Source of the DNA: Callaeas wilsoni
Lineage: Eukaryota; Chordata; Aves; Passeriformes; Callaeidae
Length of the DNA stretch: 64,000 bases
Assembly: GCA_013398955.1 (NCBI GenBank)
Contig: VWPU01013573.1
Span: 372,001 to 436,000 of the forward strand
Direction of reading: 5' to 3'
The position numbers were made by a program, and so were the translations under genes. Shown here piece by piece: positions 12,901-24,484 of this stretch. Positions within the stretch are counted from its first letter, which is position 1. Every line of letters starts with the position of its first letter. Under the pieces are notes generated by a model. The model did no database searches. It was not told the DNA's origin and saw only the letters and a program-made list of their open reading frames with translations.

Positions 12901-15409
12901 AGCAAGGAATTTCTACCCTGATTAAAACTTATTGAGCCTCCTGCAACTGGCCAGCAAAATTCAGTTAAAAATGCTCTTTTTGTAACAACTCAATGAACAG
13001 GCTTTCTTCAGTAAGACATCAAATGCAAATATCTAGCACAAATGATTTCAGCCTAATTCGTATGGGTAAAGGGAAAGAAAGCCCTACAGTTCCCCCCATT
13101 CACGTCTGCCTTCAGGTCAGCATCCCTGCCAGTACAGAATCCTCACTCCTACACACTCCTTTCTTAAGTTCACATTTGCTTCAGGGAGAAAAAGATGCAT
13201 TAAAAGAGGGAACCAGGACAAACACTAGACCTCATAGCTGACATAACCCAGCAAATATCTTCAAAGCTTTGTCCTTCCAAAACTAGGACTAAGGTACAAA
13301 ACTATTTAAAAACTATTCTTCTTCTGCCCAAATTTGCAAGCTAGTCCAAACAGCAAGAGAACAATGACCCTCTGATCTCTTGCAAGAACATATTTCAGAA
13401 ATGGAGGTTAGCAAGTGACAAACATTTCCATTTTGCAGCCTTGAGATACAGGGCAGATCCCAAATACCATTTAACATTGCCACACTCCTTCATAGTTCAG
13501 CCCAGTTTCAACACAGACTCTACCTTTGAAATGACTGCTAGGGCTCATCCTACTTTCCCAGACCAAGGTTTAAAAATCCCAAAATAGCTATAGCAAATGT
13601 GCTTGGTACAGACGTGGGGAAGGGCAATCTGGGTCGTCTTCTCCTCACAGAACGATGTTGAAGTCTGGCCAGACTCCAGGGATGCACATTTCCCTGCAGA
13701 TGGCTACAGCAACATTTAACAGTAGGAAGCATAAAAGACTTCCACTTCTAATTATGTATATTATGATTTCTTTTTTAAGAGGGTGGGCTTCTTCCCACCA
13801 TCCTTTTTTTTTTTTTGATCCTATTTAACAGTAGTCACCACATGCTTAGACTTTGTCTTTTAGAATTTATTTAGCTTTAAGACACCTCAGGCCAAACAAA
13901 TTTTATCTGTTCAATATATTAGAGTCCAGTACACTTCAGAGCAGACAGAATACTGTCACAGTACTATGTAAATCAAACCCACATGCTAAGGAAAACAGTA
14001 ATGCAATGCAATGAGTGCCAGTCCACAGTCATTCAGCTTTAAGTGTCACTCCCACGTTTACCATATGAATAGATGAAGATTCCCTCAAAGCAACAGAATC
14101 TTAATTCTCTCCCCAGATTCAAATGTATGCATTCAGGAAACACTTCAAACATCAATATCTTTTCCTCCTAAGGCACACTTCTTGTCTGTAATTAGTTTCC
14201 ATTGGTCAAGTGGGTTTGCTTCTATGTATTGGGCTATAGGAATGTTTTAAGTGATGCTTTATGATTCATCCTACACTGTCTAATAAGATTTTTTTTTCCT
14301 GTTAACCCAGAATAAGAAGGAATGGAGAGAAAAAGGAGAGAAGGAAAAAAAAAAAAAGATTGCCTGCAATCATATTGTTACGCTGTGCACAGTTTATGGC
14401 TGGCTCACATCCAGTTTGTGGTTGTGATAAGAAATGTGTAATCCTATTATACGGAGAGGAGTCAGAACGTACAAATAGGTCCTGGAAATACGAACTTCTC
14501 CTGTAAGATTGTTCTTCTCACCATAATAGTTCTGCAAGTAGGTCTAGACGGAAGCTCTTCGCTCTTCTCCCCACTACTAATGGAAAGCCAACTGTCAAAA
14601 CAATTCTCAGCACAGGAGCTGGGATTTTTGCAGAAGACAAAAAGAAGTGGTTCTGTGCATTTGTGTACAACAGCACCATTAATTAGAACAAGGGCTCCGA
14701 GCCCTTGCAGGCTGGCACGCCAGGAGTGTATCCCAGCACATCAAGGGAGCCCGGCTTGCTCCGACGCTGCCACATTCTGTGAAGTTGCCAAATACTGCAC
14801 ACTGCAGTTTTTAAGAAACATTAACTGCTTATAAGTGACAAAAGCTGGTTCTTACGGCATTTTGCAATGCTGCTCCCTTAAAAACACACACAGAAACCAT
14901 TCCCCAGGCATAGGACTATTGGGCTACTAGAAGTAGGTTCTTGCACTGGAAGTAGAAAACCAAATACCACCTGTGCAAGCCAGGATCCCCCGGAGTTAAA
15001 TTCCTGAATAATTCCAGCCCGATTATCTATTTTTCTCATTTCCTTTGTATGACAATACTGCATTACTGTGGTTATGATTCAAAAAGGGGGTTATGCATTT
15101 CCCAATGTGCCCCACAGGCATAAGTGCTTTTGACGTGAGATAAATTAAAATACAGGACAGTGCTCTCCTCAAAGACTCTCTTCACAAGGACCCTAGCAGC
15201 AGGGAGGTGATGAGACCTATGCCAGAAACAGCTATGCCCTCAAGTGAACCAGGGCAGTGATTAACCTTACTCCTGTCTGACCAAAAAATACATTCTCAGA
15301 AATGAGGGCTTTTGAAGTGCAAAATGTTAAGAAAGAAGGGCTTTTTCCTAGGAAAACGAATAAATAAAACAACCCACCTACAAGTATGTCATGCAGGAGT
15401 AAAGGACAA
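9997..15409. other. Unassigned noncoding DNA with AT-rich patches
   Basis: No gene or large repeat is visible. Local features are an AT-rich patch at about 10,195-10,340, a two-copy 29-base tandem duplication at 11,923-11,972, a 13-A run near 14,346-14,358 and an 8-base inverted repeat at 14,689-14,707. Open frames such as 12,118-12,411 (minus) and 11,165-11,470 (minus) show no recognisable domain. Confidence 0.55.
11923..11972. repeat. Two-copy 29-bp tandem duplication
   Basis: The motif TCTCCCTCCAAGTATATATC occurs at 11,923 and again at 11,952. The period is 29 bases and the two copies agree closely over about 21 bases. It looks like a simple local duplication in AT-rich DNA. Confidence 0.85.
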
Positions 15410-15655
15410 GTGATACGACAAGAGGCCTCAAGTTGCACTAGGAGAGATTTAGATTGGATATTAAGAGAAAACTCTTCACTGAAAGGGTGGTCAAGTATTG
15501 GAACAGGCTGTCCAGGGGAGCATCCCTGGAAGCATTCAAGAAACATCTAGATGTGGCACTTAGGGACATAGTGCAGTGATGAACATGGCTGTGCTGGGTT
15601 AATGGTTGGACTCCATGATCTCAGAGGTCTTTTCCAACCTTAGCAATTTTATGAC
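15410..15655 (+). mobile_element. CR1 LINE, 3' end fragment (ORF2 tail plus 3' UTR)
   Basis: This plus-strand CR1 copy starts in the last part of ORF2. It begins at the equivalent of 'ataggacaagagg..cctcaagttgcacca', continues through 'gaaaactcttcactgaaagg' and 'ggaacaggctgtccagg', and ends in the 3' UTR with 'ttggactccatgatctcaga' and 'ttccaaccttagcaatttta'. The 'ctgtgctgggttaatggttgg' wording marks a different CR1 subfamily from the copies at 43.5 and 60.5 kb. The reading frame is interrupted; it is 5'-truncated. Confidence 0.88.
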
Positions 15656-16253
15656 ATGCTCATACAAGGTAAATTCAAGCACCATAAATCAGCTGAAGCA
15701 GCAGCAGGGTATACCAGCTTATTAAGAACCCCATCAGACTGTGGGCAGAGTATTACAAGCTTCTGAACAACCTGGTTTGGTGTATTTGAAGATACCAAGC
15801 TAGACTGGGTGTATTTGCATGACACTGCAATTCCCTCTGTGACTGCAACATCAACATAGTAAGTACCAACAAAATGCCTTTAGCATCTTGTTTTCCAAGT
15901 TGCTGCAGCAGCAGAGCTCACAGGTAGAAAATGTAATTCTCTTCTGGGTAAAAAAGGGAGTCTGAGACGAGGAAGAAAATACATAGTTCTATGAAAATCA
16001 AGATACTCTATAGTTACAGGCATAAAGGACAGTGACTAAATGGTGTCCTAGGTCAGGAGAGCACACATTCATTTTCATTAAGGATGCAGGAGGATACACA
16101 TGTAAACCAGAATTTAAGCATTTTAAATAAGCAAGGTATGTTGTTTTTTTAACCTTAAATAGTACTCTCCCAATAAAATCACCAAATTCCAGATTTTCTC
16201 AGCCATTCTATGAACCAAGCATCAGGCCATGCAGACATTGACAGCAGCCTCAA

Positions 16254-16305
16254 GTTGGACTGGATTTGAGGGGCCTGCCAACCTCAGCAGTTCTGTCAAT
16301 CTCTG
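16254..16305 (+). mobile_element. Possible degraded CR1 3' tail
   Basis: The words 'ttggactggatttgagg', 'gcctgccaacctcagcag' and 'ttctgtcaatctctg' follow the order of a CR1 3' end (ttggactagatgatc..., cttccaacctcag..., ttctgtgattctgtg). The match is only about 50 bases and imperfect, so this is a tentative call for an old plus-strand fragment. Confidence 0.35.
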
Positions 16306-17043
16306 ATAATTAAATAATATTTATTCCTTGGAAAAAAAGGTTGACTGTCACAAATTCGAAGTGTAAAATAACAGTGAAGGAATCAGATTTAAATGATTCT
16401 GTTGAGTTAAAGTGGGCAATAATGTATATGTTGAAACCAAATTAGCAAAGCAACTCACCCAGATGTCGTTAAAGTGCCTTTTGCACCAAACTACCTTCAC
16501 TTGATCTGACAAATGGCAAATTACCTGATGTAGCTGGACTCTGTTGCACATTAATTAGAAGAAAATAGCAGAAGAAAGAGATGGAAGGCAACTGTACAAA
16601 AGCTGCATAATTTTCCTATTAATATGACGCAAGTGTGTTAACATGAACCTAGCAGTTTGCAAAATCCTTCAGTAAGAGGCAAGGGATGAGTAGTTTAAAG
16701 TAGCAAAAGACAAAAAAAATCAGAAATCAGCCTGTTAAAAAAAAATCATGAGACTTATTAAAAGTGAAATATGGATTCTTTATTTCTTCTGTGATTTTTA
16801 GAGTGTTGTTTCATTTTTTCCCTAGCTTCTTCTCACCACAGTTAGTGCTGGCACTGCAGAAAGCACCAGCAGACACTGATGCATGCTCACGCAGACACAA
16901 ATCCTCAGCCATTATTCAGCAAACAAAAGCAATGACGTAGCTGCCCTGTGTGGTAGGGCAGGGCACTTAATCAAAACAGCCCTCAGAAAAAAGAGAGCAA
17001 ATTGTAATCATCTCCTGAGGGTCACTCAGGGTTTACTGCAAGG

Positions 17044-17415
17044 CGTATATGGCTATTTTTAAGCCAAGTGCCACTTTGAGGACAGTTCAGGAAGACCAGG
17101 AGGGTGACAGGCAGGTGCGGGAGGGACGGACCAGCTGACTCAAGTGGTCGCGGTCCAGAGTGAGGGCAGCACGGTGACACTGCCCTCCTTGATACTCAGC
17201 ACTGGGCACCTGCTGTGTGAGTGACACACAGCCCAGGGCCTGTGGGAAAACAATGGCACTGCGGCCTCAAAAAGTCTCGACCACAACTCCCAAATGTTTC
17301 AGACTCAAGCTGTCCCCTCCGTATCCATGCAACACCATCTCCAGTGCGCATCCCTGGTACTGCCAAGCGCGTGGCACTAAATAAAGGTGTGCTGTTTGCA
17401 GCTAAGCTGCGTCCC
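17044..17415. promoter_or_regulatory. CpG-enriched block, possible regulatory or conserved element
   Basis: I count 13 CpG dinucleotides by eye in about 370 bases, clearly denser than the CpG-poor flanks. They include GGTCGCGGTCC near 17,147 and AAGCGCGTGG near 17,366. An AT-rich CTATTTTTAAG (MEF2/CArG-like) lies near 17,053 and an AATAAA hexamer at 17,380-17,385. The block could be a small CpG island, a conserved element or the end of an unrecognised LTR. Nothing here proves a promoter. Confidence 0.3.
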
Positions 17416-20400
17416 CTAGCTCCCTTGACATTCTCCTTTCCATGAATGACCTCCTGGAGACCATTATGTAGCATCAACAGGCACTGTCATGATGACAGAG
17501 AACAAGCTGTCACCTGGGAGGTACATGCAGTAGTATTTTTGGATGGAAACCACCGTACTTTGCTGACGTGCTTTCTTTAAAACACTTCTATCCTTGCTTT
17601 GGATGTGTAAGGATGATTAAGAGTCATCCTCTGACTTCTGTTTTCTGTGCTGAAATTACATTGCTGTTTTTTGATATCTGGCTGAAGTGTAACTGACGTC
17701 GTTATCAAAACAGAGCTATAGAGAAAATGGAATCCACCCTTTTGCGAAATCCTTCAGCGAGGATAAATCACATTGCCTCTGTGTTCTATGTTTTACACAT
17801 CAAAATGCACACAGACAGAAACAAACCAGCAGCTGGGGCCCCAGCACAGTGCACTCACAAAGAAAGAGCCTTCCATATCTTCTCCATCATTTCCTGACAA
17901 ACAGGCAGGCGGATAACTGGAAAATTTTGTCTGAAAATTTCTTGATGAGTTGGAAGGGGTTCCTGATACCTTCAATGCTGCTTAGGCTGTGCAAGAACAA
18001 ACACTCCCGTTGTACAAGCGTACAAGATCACAATACATCTTTTCCGTGTATGTTGGAATAGAAAAGACCATTTACTTAATTCTTAGTCCATACAGAAGAC
18101 TAGAAAAAATAAAGATGTTTGCATAATTATAGGTCATTCAACAAGTCATGTTACACCAGGAATGCCTGAGGAAAGGCAAAAAGGAATTACATGCTTTAAA
18201 GACAGTATTCATGACTTTTCCATCTTCTTCCATTTGTTCCCTATTTTATTGTAAATTCTGTAAGCATGTATTTTGAGCTCTGTTTTAACTGTACAGAAAG
18301 GAAAAATGAAGAAAGGACAAAAATGCAGGAAATAAGTGCCAAAATGTGCCATAAGAAGTGAAAGGTTAGTAGTTAGTAGTGGAGGGAAAAGGAAAAATTT
18401 GTATACTGACCTATGAACAAAAAAGCAACGAAAACACTCATGAGCTGAGAGATATTAGAGATTACCAAAAAGAAGTCAGTAATTAACAGCCGATTTTTCA
18501 CTGGCCAGTTATGATCTAGGCAATTATGGTAGTAACAACGAACTTCATTTCTTCATTTATCAACTAGAAATACAGGAAAAATTTTCAGATGGAAGCACTT
18601 CTTTACAAGATCTCTTTCCTCTGAGAAACAGTAAAAGCAGAGGTAGCCTATTAAAAAGCCTACTCCTCTTCAAATTGCCAATTTGAAGACTTCAGCCCAA
18701 GAAAATTCAAGTATGAAGAAATGCCTCCCCACCTCTGCAAGCCCAGCCAAATCCCCTCCTCATCAGTCTCCAAACCAAACAATACTGTGCGAGTCTACCC
18801 AAAAGAATGCAGCAGTTGCACAGAAGTCCCAATGCAGTTTTCATACGGTTCATTGTTTGAGATAATTTAATTAAAAGAGGGTCCAGATGATGATTATCCT
18901 GGCAAAAGGAAACTGTACAGACAATACAATGGCAGGCTGCCACGATCACTGTATCTTAGCTCTGAACAGAAAACAGAACTAAAAGAAGAGGATAAAACAA
19001 GCCCACCTCGCTAACCTTTAAAGCTGACATCTTCCAACCATTCCCACAGGCTGTAACAAGACTCAGCTGTTGCCCAGTCTGCTAATTTTTGGCACTCCAT
19101 TAGGTGCTGTGAACATGACCATGATTAGTTTAAGCAGCAAAATCTACCATCACAGTATGCTGCAATGACAGCTTAGTCACACACACCCTCCATGCCAGGC
19201 AATTATTTATGGTCCAAACCCTGGTGTAAGGTTCAGGTGGTTTGGGCTCCATTCTCAAAACCATTGTGCAATTTCCTGGGGAAATGTTCTTGACCTATAA
19301 GAACAAGGTCATATCAAGTTTATAAGATATAAATAAATATTTAAATAGAATAAAAGGATAAAATTTTAAAGAATATATAAAGAGCTCAGGGCTTGAAGTT
19401 CAGCTGTCTACAGAGCTCCACTCAAATCAGAAGCAGTAAGCCTTCTATGGAAACATTTCCAAAAATCATTCTTGGATTAGGAATATTTCTTAAAACTCTG
19501 TAGGGACATAAATCAGTGCTGCTGATCTGCACACTCTCATAGTTCAAAGTCTAGTAGTACCAAACTGAATTTTACTGGCTGAGAATAAGTATTTCCATGA
19601 GCAGACATTTCTAAATTAGGGATGCTTTTGGGTTTTTTATAATGACTGGAAGATATTTTTGCATGCAATTTCAATTCTCATCTACACACTCCCAACTGAA
19701 AACTTTTCCTGTTAATGTTGTACAAGAATATAAAAAGAAAAGGAATAAACAAATGAATGCAGCCTCTGCCCAGCAGATGTATGTTTTTTAATAGAAAAGC
19801 AAAAATGTAAGAAAAAAATTTCAAATTATTTGATCAATGCCAAAAACCAAGCTAGTAGGAAAGATGAGAGTGAAGCTAAGTACATGATTTCAGCTGTAGA
19901 TTTCAGAGTTTGACACCAGCAGCTTACCTGATAGACCTCCTCTCGGCTCTTGGATGTCTAAATGCATACTTCAATCTTATGAATAAATAAATAAACACAT
20001 AAACCTTCCTAAACCAGAATGAAGACACTTTGGTTTAATGCCTGAGAGGAAACTAGCTGCTGCAGTGAGAGGAGGTTCAAACCTATTCCTTCTCCAACAG
20101 CCTTTGGGATACCACACAAACAATGGGAAAGCCAAAGAGATTTCAGTAAAGCAGCAGCTAATCACTCTCTGTCTCAGTTACATCTCTGAAACAGAGAAAA
20201 GAGTCCACTGCCTCCAGATTAGGTTTTGCAGAAAGTACATTGAGCAACTCCACCTTGATTGTTTTGGAGCACTCTACCACTGACAGAACCTAAAACACCA
20301 CTGCAGGATGAGGGAGAAGGAATGTGCTTTAAAGCTGTAATAGAAATACAGTCCTTTCAGACTGCTGTACTCATCCTGTCTGCTCGGCTCAAGTTAGAGG

Positions 20401-22779
20401 AACACAACACGTGGAAGGGAGACCGTAAGGCAACAGGAGCAGCCGTCAGTCACCTTCACCTCCAGCCATTCCCCACTCCCAGTTTCAAGTGCTTTCTGCA
20501 CTAACACAAACATCATGGGCAGCTGCTGAAGCTGCTACACCCTACTAAGCCATTGTGAGTGACGGGAAGAGAGCCTCCTGCAGACACACCCTTTCCCCAA
20601 CACACCTTTCATACAGCAAGAAGTTTGAGACTTTTCTAGCTCAGACAATTCTTTGACACAGCATAATAAAACCCATCCACACAGCCAAGGATCTGCCCTC
20701 AGCCAGCAGTAATTAAAATTAATCATTCACAATTATTTTCATGGGCATGTTCAGAAAGAGACACCGCCAGCTCGCCGACTCCTCAAAGCTGACAGACCTT
20801 GAAATAGGCTGTGGTCAGGCACAGCGCGTCCCTGGGTTTCAAGCAGTTCAACACATGCTTTGCATATCGAGTCACCCTTCCACCCACAGTGCTGACAGCC
20901 AGAGCCACCTCTGTCCTCCAGCCCAACACCTGAGCTGGCATCGGTGAGAGGGATTGGTAAGAAAAGAGGTTTTTCAAGTAAGTATTGCTATGCCTATCAT
21001 TATTGCTGCCCTGCTGGAACTCAGGGCCCTATGAGAGTTAAAATTTCTTATTCTTGAATCTCAGTGTCTTCTGAACTCAAGATTCCTCCCATTTTCCACA
21101 CATTTGTATTATGTTTTTAATCACTGTGTTGTTCCCTTTCAGCTTCAGTGGTCACTGCTTATGCTATTCTGAGGTAGAGAGGTTTCTAAGGTACAGCGTA
21201 TCCTGAAGGTTATCACTTTCCATGCATCAAAAGCTACTGAAGAAATTAAAGAGGTAAAAGAATGAATGAAATTCAACATAAGGCATTAGGACTGCCACTT
21301 TCTGGAACACTGTTTACTTATACAAGCAATTTTTATGGGACTGAACATTTACTATTCATGATAGCAGCCTTGATCAATTCTGCTCCTTTGAAACATACCA
21401 TAAAAACATAAAAGCATCTGTCTTAAGTATATAAACCCAAAACGTGTAAGCAGTAAGACCAAGATTGTAACCAGTGCAAGGAGAAAGCAATCTCACACCT
21501 AACAGACTGCAGATCCCTCGGTATCAACCTGCATAGCGCTCCTTCCTTCCCAGCAACTGGAATATTGATTTTTACAATACCTACCGGAAAAAAAAGGTTT
21601 TCAGCAGATATAGTGAAGGAGGAGCAGGGTAATGGGATTGCCTGCTTCCCACCACGTGTTCTGTAGTTGGAGCTCAAAGCTGAATTAAAAAAAGAGATGG
21701 TGGAAGATCCAACTTCTTACATAAATCAACTCGGCATGGCTTTCAGTCAGAAGACTTGAAAGGAACAGATATTCTGCCTTTGCCAAAATAAAAAATTGTC
21801 TGATAAATATGCTTTCCTTTTTAACTAGAGTGATTTTTGTAAGTAGGTATGATGTTGCATAGGAAATAGGAGCACTGACTGGAGAGTGAAGAGTTATGCA
21901 GGCAGGGCTCAGGAAATCTTTCTCTTTAAGAAATTATAAAAGGAGGTAAACAGAGTAAAACAACAGCAGCACTCAAGCTCAAAAGTCTCTCTGGCCATCA
22001 GCAACACTACAGCAAGTCTGAAAACATCACCCTTGACTTCTTGATGTTTTATACAGGGTACAAACTTAATTTTTCCTATATTGTTTATTTACCCTATGCT
22101 TCTCTTGTATTGTTCACCACAATTTTTAATCATCACAGCTCCCTAATTCACACTAGATCCTCCTTAAGCCACTTTCCCCCCAAAGATGGAATTAAAGGCA
22201 TTAGGACCCTAAAATTTAGGGCTCCCCTCTCAACCTCTCCTTTCTGCACCAAGAGCCCTGCACTTGCACTTGTAACTTTAGACACGATATGAATATTGCC
22301 AGCTCTCAGATTGGCTCTCACTTCATCCCCTCCTTCCACAGCCATGAGTATTTGCAGCTCAGAAGAGCAGTAGGGATCAGCATCTCCTGCCAGGGAAAGC
22401 CCAACCAGTGTCCCAGCTTCCCCCCTGCCAGGGCATTTGACTACAAAGCCTAATTTTGACTTGTGCACTTTATATCTTTTTTGTCCTACCTCACAAAATT
22501 TTAAAGTTATCTGGGAAAAGGAACTCAAAGGTGTGAAGCAGAGAAATAATTAAAAAGGGTGGAGAGCCTGATTTCATCATATATTACAAGCACTTATCCC
22601 TTTGGAAAGTCAAGACTAAATTAATCACTGCTAAAATATTTTACAAGCTTGTACAAACTCAACAGGGACCTTGACTGAACTCCAGCATGTGGGGAAAAAG
22701 AAAAACAGAGAAAATGGAGAGGGAACTGTTAGAAGAAGCATAAAGAGCCCCAAAACAACCTTGGGAAACAAGAAATAGC

Positions 22780-22945
22780 ATCACAGAATGGACTGGGTTG
22801 GAAGGGACCTTAAAAGATCACCGAGTTCCAACCCCTCTGCCATGGGGGACACCTTCCACTAGACCAGGTTGCTCAGGGCCCCCATCCAGCCTGGCCTTGA
22901 ACACTTCCAGGGAAGGAGCAGCCAGAACTTCTCCTCAGGAAACAG
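22780..22945 (-). mobile_element. CR1 LINE, 3' end fragment
   Basis: This is a minus-strand CR1 end. On the plus strand it starts with 'tcacagaatggactgggttgg' and 'aagggaccttaaaagatca', then 'gccatgggggacacc', 'ttccactagaccaggttgc', and ends with 'ccagcctggccttgaaca' and 'cttccaggga'. It stops within the end of ORF2, at the equivalent of the 'cttctctgggcaacctg' motif. It is 5'-truncated with no intact coding. Confidence 0.92.
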
Positions 22946-24400
22946 CCACAGCAGGGAGAGCTGCTGCGTAGGCACACACGTACATGGGGAAGATGCAGCT
23001 CCTTGAAATTTCCTTGCTGTTCAACAGAAAAAGAAGACATCCCAGATGAGCAGGCATCGACTTGCTCTCCCCCACGGAGATGTGGAGCAGCTCTGTCTGA
23101 GCAGAGATGAAAGCCCTGTATCCTCTTCCAACAGCCAGACAATCTCGCTAGTAATGGATTAAAGTGATTTAAGTAACTATACATTTAATAAGGTGAAAAG
23201 GGCAAGGACACAGTTACATTTTGATTGCTTTGAACTACATATTGCTTTGCAATATTGTTCCTGTTTTAAATACAAAAGTAGCACTTTTTGCCAGAGCTGA
23301 CATGATACAAGTATATAAGCAAGGCAAAGAACACAGAGAGAAGTACCATCTTTTATTAGTCCATTGACAGAGAATACAGATGAGCTTGCAGACACCAGGA
23401 CCAGCAGACATGAGATCTTCACAGAGCAAGGACCATTGCTCTTTAAATACATAAACACAAATGGACATGTTTATATACATACATATATAAAAACTTCCTA
23501 CCTTGCTTTAAAATCCAAAATGCTTTCTCAGTGCTGCCAATAACAAATAAAGCTCAAATTTCCTTTGGTTGGAGAAAGAAAATCACAGCTAAGAAAAACA
23601 GACCATGGAAGACCTCAGGAGCAGCAGAAGATGCCATTGGCTATTACTTACTGTGATTATGGAAAAATGCTGTTTTTTAAATTCTACAGCCTCTCTTTGC
23701 CATTCTTTTCATCCACCTTGAAAATGATTCCAGGATTTAAGTAAACTGGGTCATCTGGGGGTTGCATGCTCCTGGCTAAACCTCCCTGGCACCTCCCATG
23801 AGGAAAAAATAAAAAAATCAAAATCAAGCAGCAACAAAGAGAAGTTTTCTGATATTCCCTTCCCCCTTTCCTAATGCAAATTCAGAGCAGTTCCTGCAGA
23901 GACTGTAAACACCCACACAACTTTCTAGGTGGGGAAAAGGTAAAAACCTCATACCAGTAAATCTACAACAGCAATTTCTTTACCCTTTCTTTGAGAAGTC
24001 ACTGGATATAAAATCTGTTGCTGCCTCACGGACAAACAGAGCCTTTGGCACAAGGGAGAGACGTTTCAGGGCAGTGTGAGGATTTGATGGCTGTCTTAGC
24101 TTTCCTTGCACACTGAGCAGTCTGCATAACCTAATAGCATTAGCTTACTAACAGATATATTAATAGGTGTGGGGGGAGGGAAAGGAAGGGGGGAAAAAAG
24201 CCACTAAAACAAATTCCACCTACACATCTCACTACTAATCATAAACTCAGGTAGAAAGCACATTGCTTCTCCAGGACCAGGAGAAGAAGAAAAGAACAAA
24301 AAGACTGAAGGAGGAAAAAGCACCTATTTTCATCTTTTATCTCTTTCTGGAAACATACCAATCATTGTCTTTATCAATCCATGATAAGGAATGAGAAAGT

Positions 24401-24484
24401 AAAACAAACAAAGCCCAACCAAAAAACCAGAAAAAAACCCCCCAACCAAACAAAAAAAAAACCTACACCAAAAAAAAGCCCAAC
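24401..24484. repeat. A/C-rich low-complexity tract
   Basis: The plus strand consists almost only of A and C, built from AAAC, AACC and A-run blocks. The opposite strand is therefore a G/T-rich tract. It resembles the tract at 32,772-32,912. No unit is repeated cleanly enough to call a microsatellite. Confidence 0.85.

Larger units (their letters stand above)
15656..22779. other. Unassigned noncoding DNA with one CpG-enriched block
   Basis: No gene is recognised. A very degraded CR1-like end at 16,254-16,305 and a CpG-enriched block at 17,044-17,415 are listed separately. An AT-rich patch lies at 19,310-19,380. A 30-base exon-like segment on the minus strand at 19,928-19,957 is discussed in the findings. 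The remaining sequence is unassigned. Confidence 0.55.
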
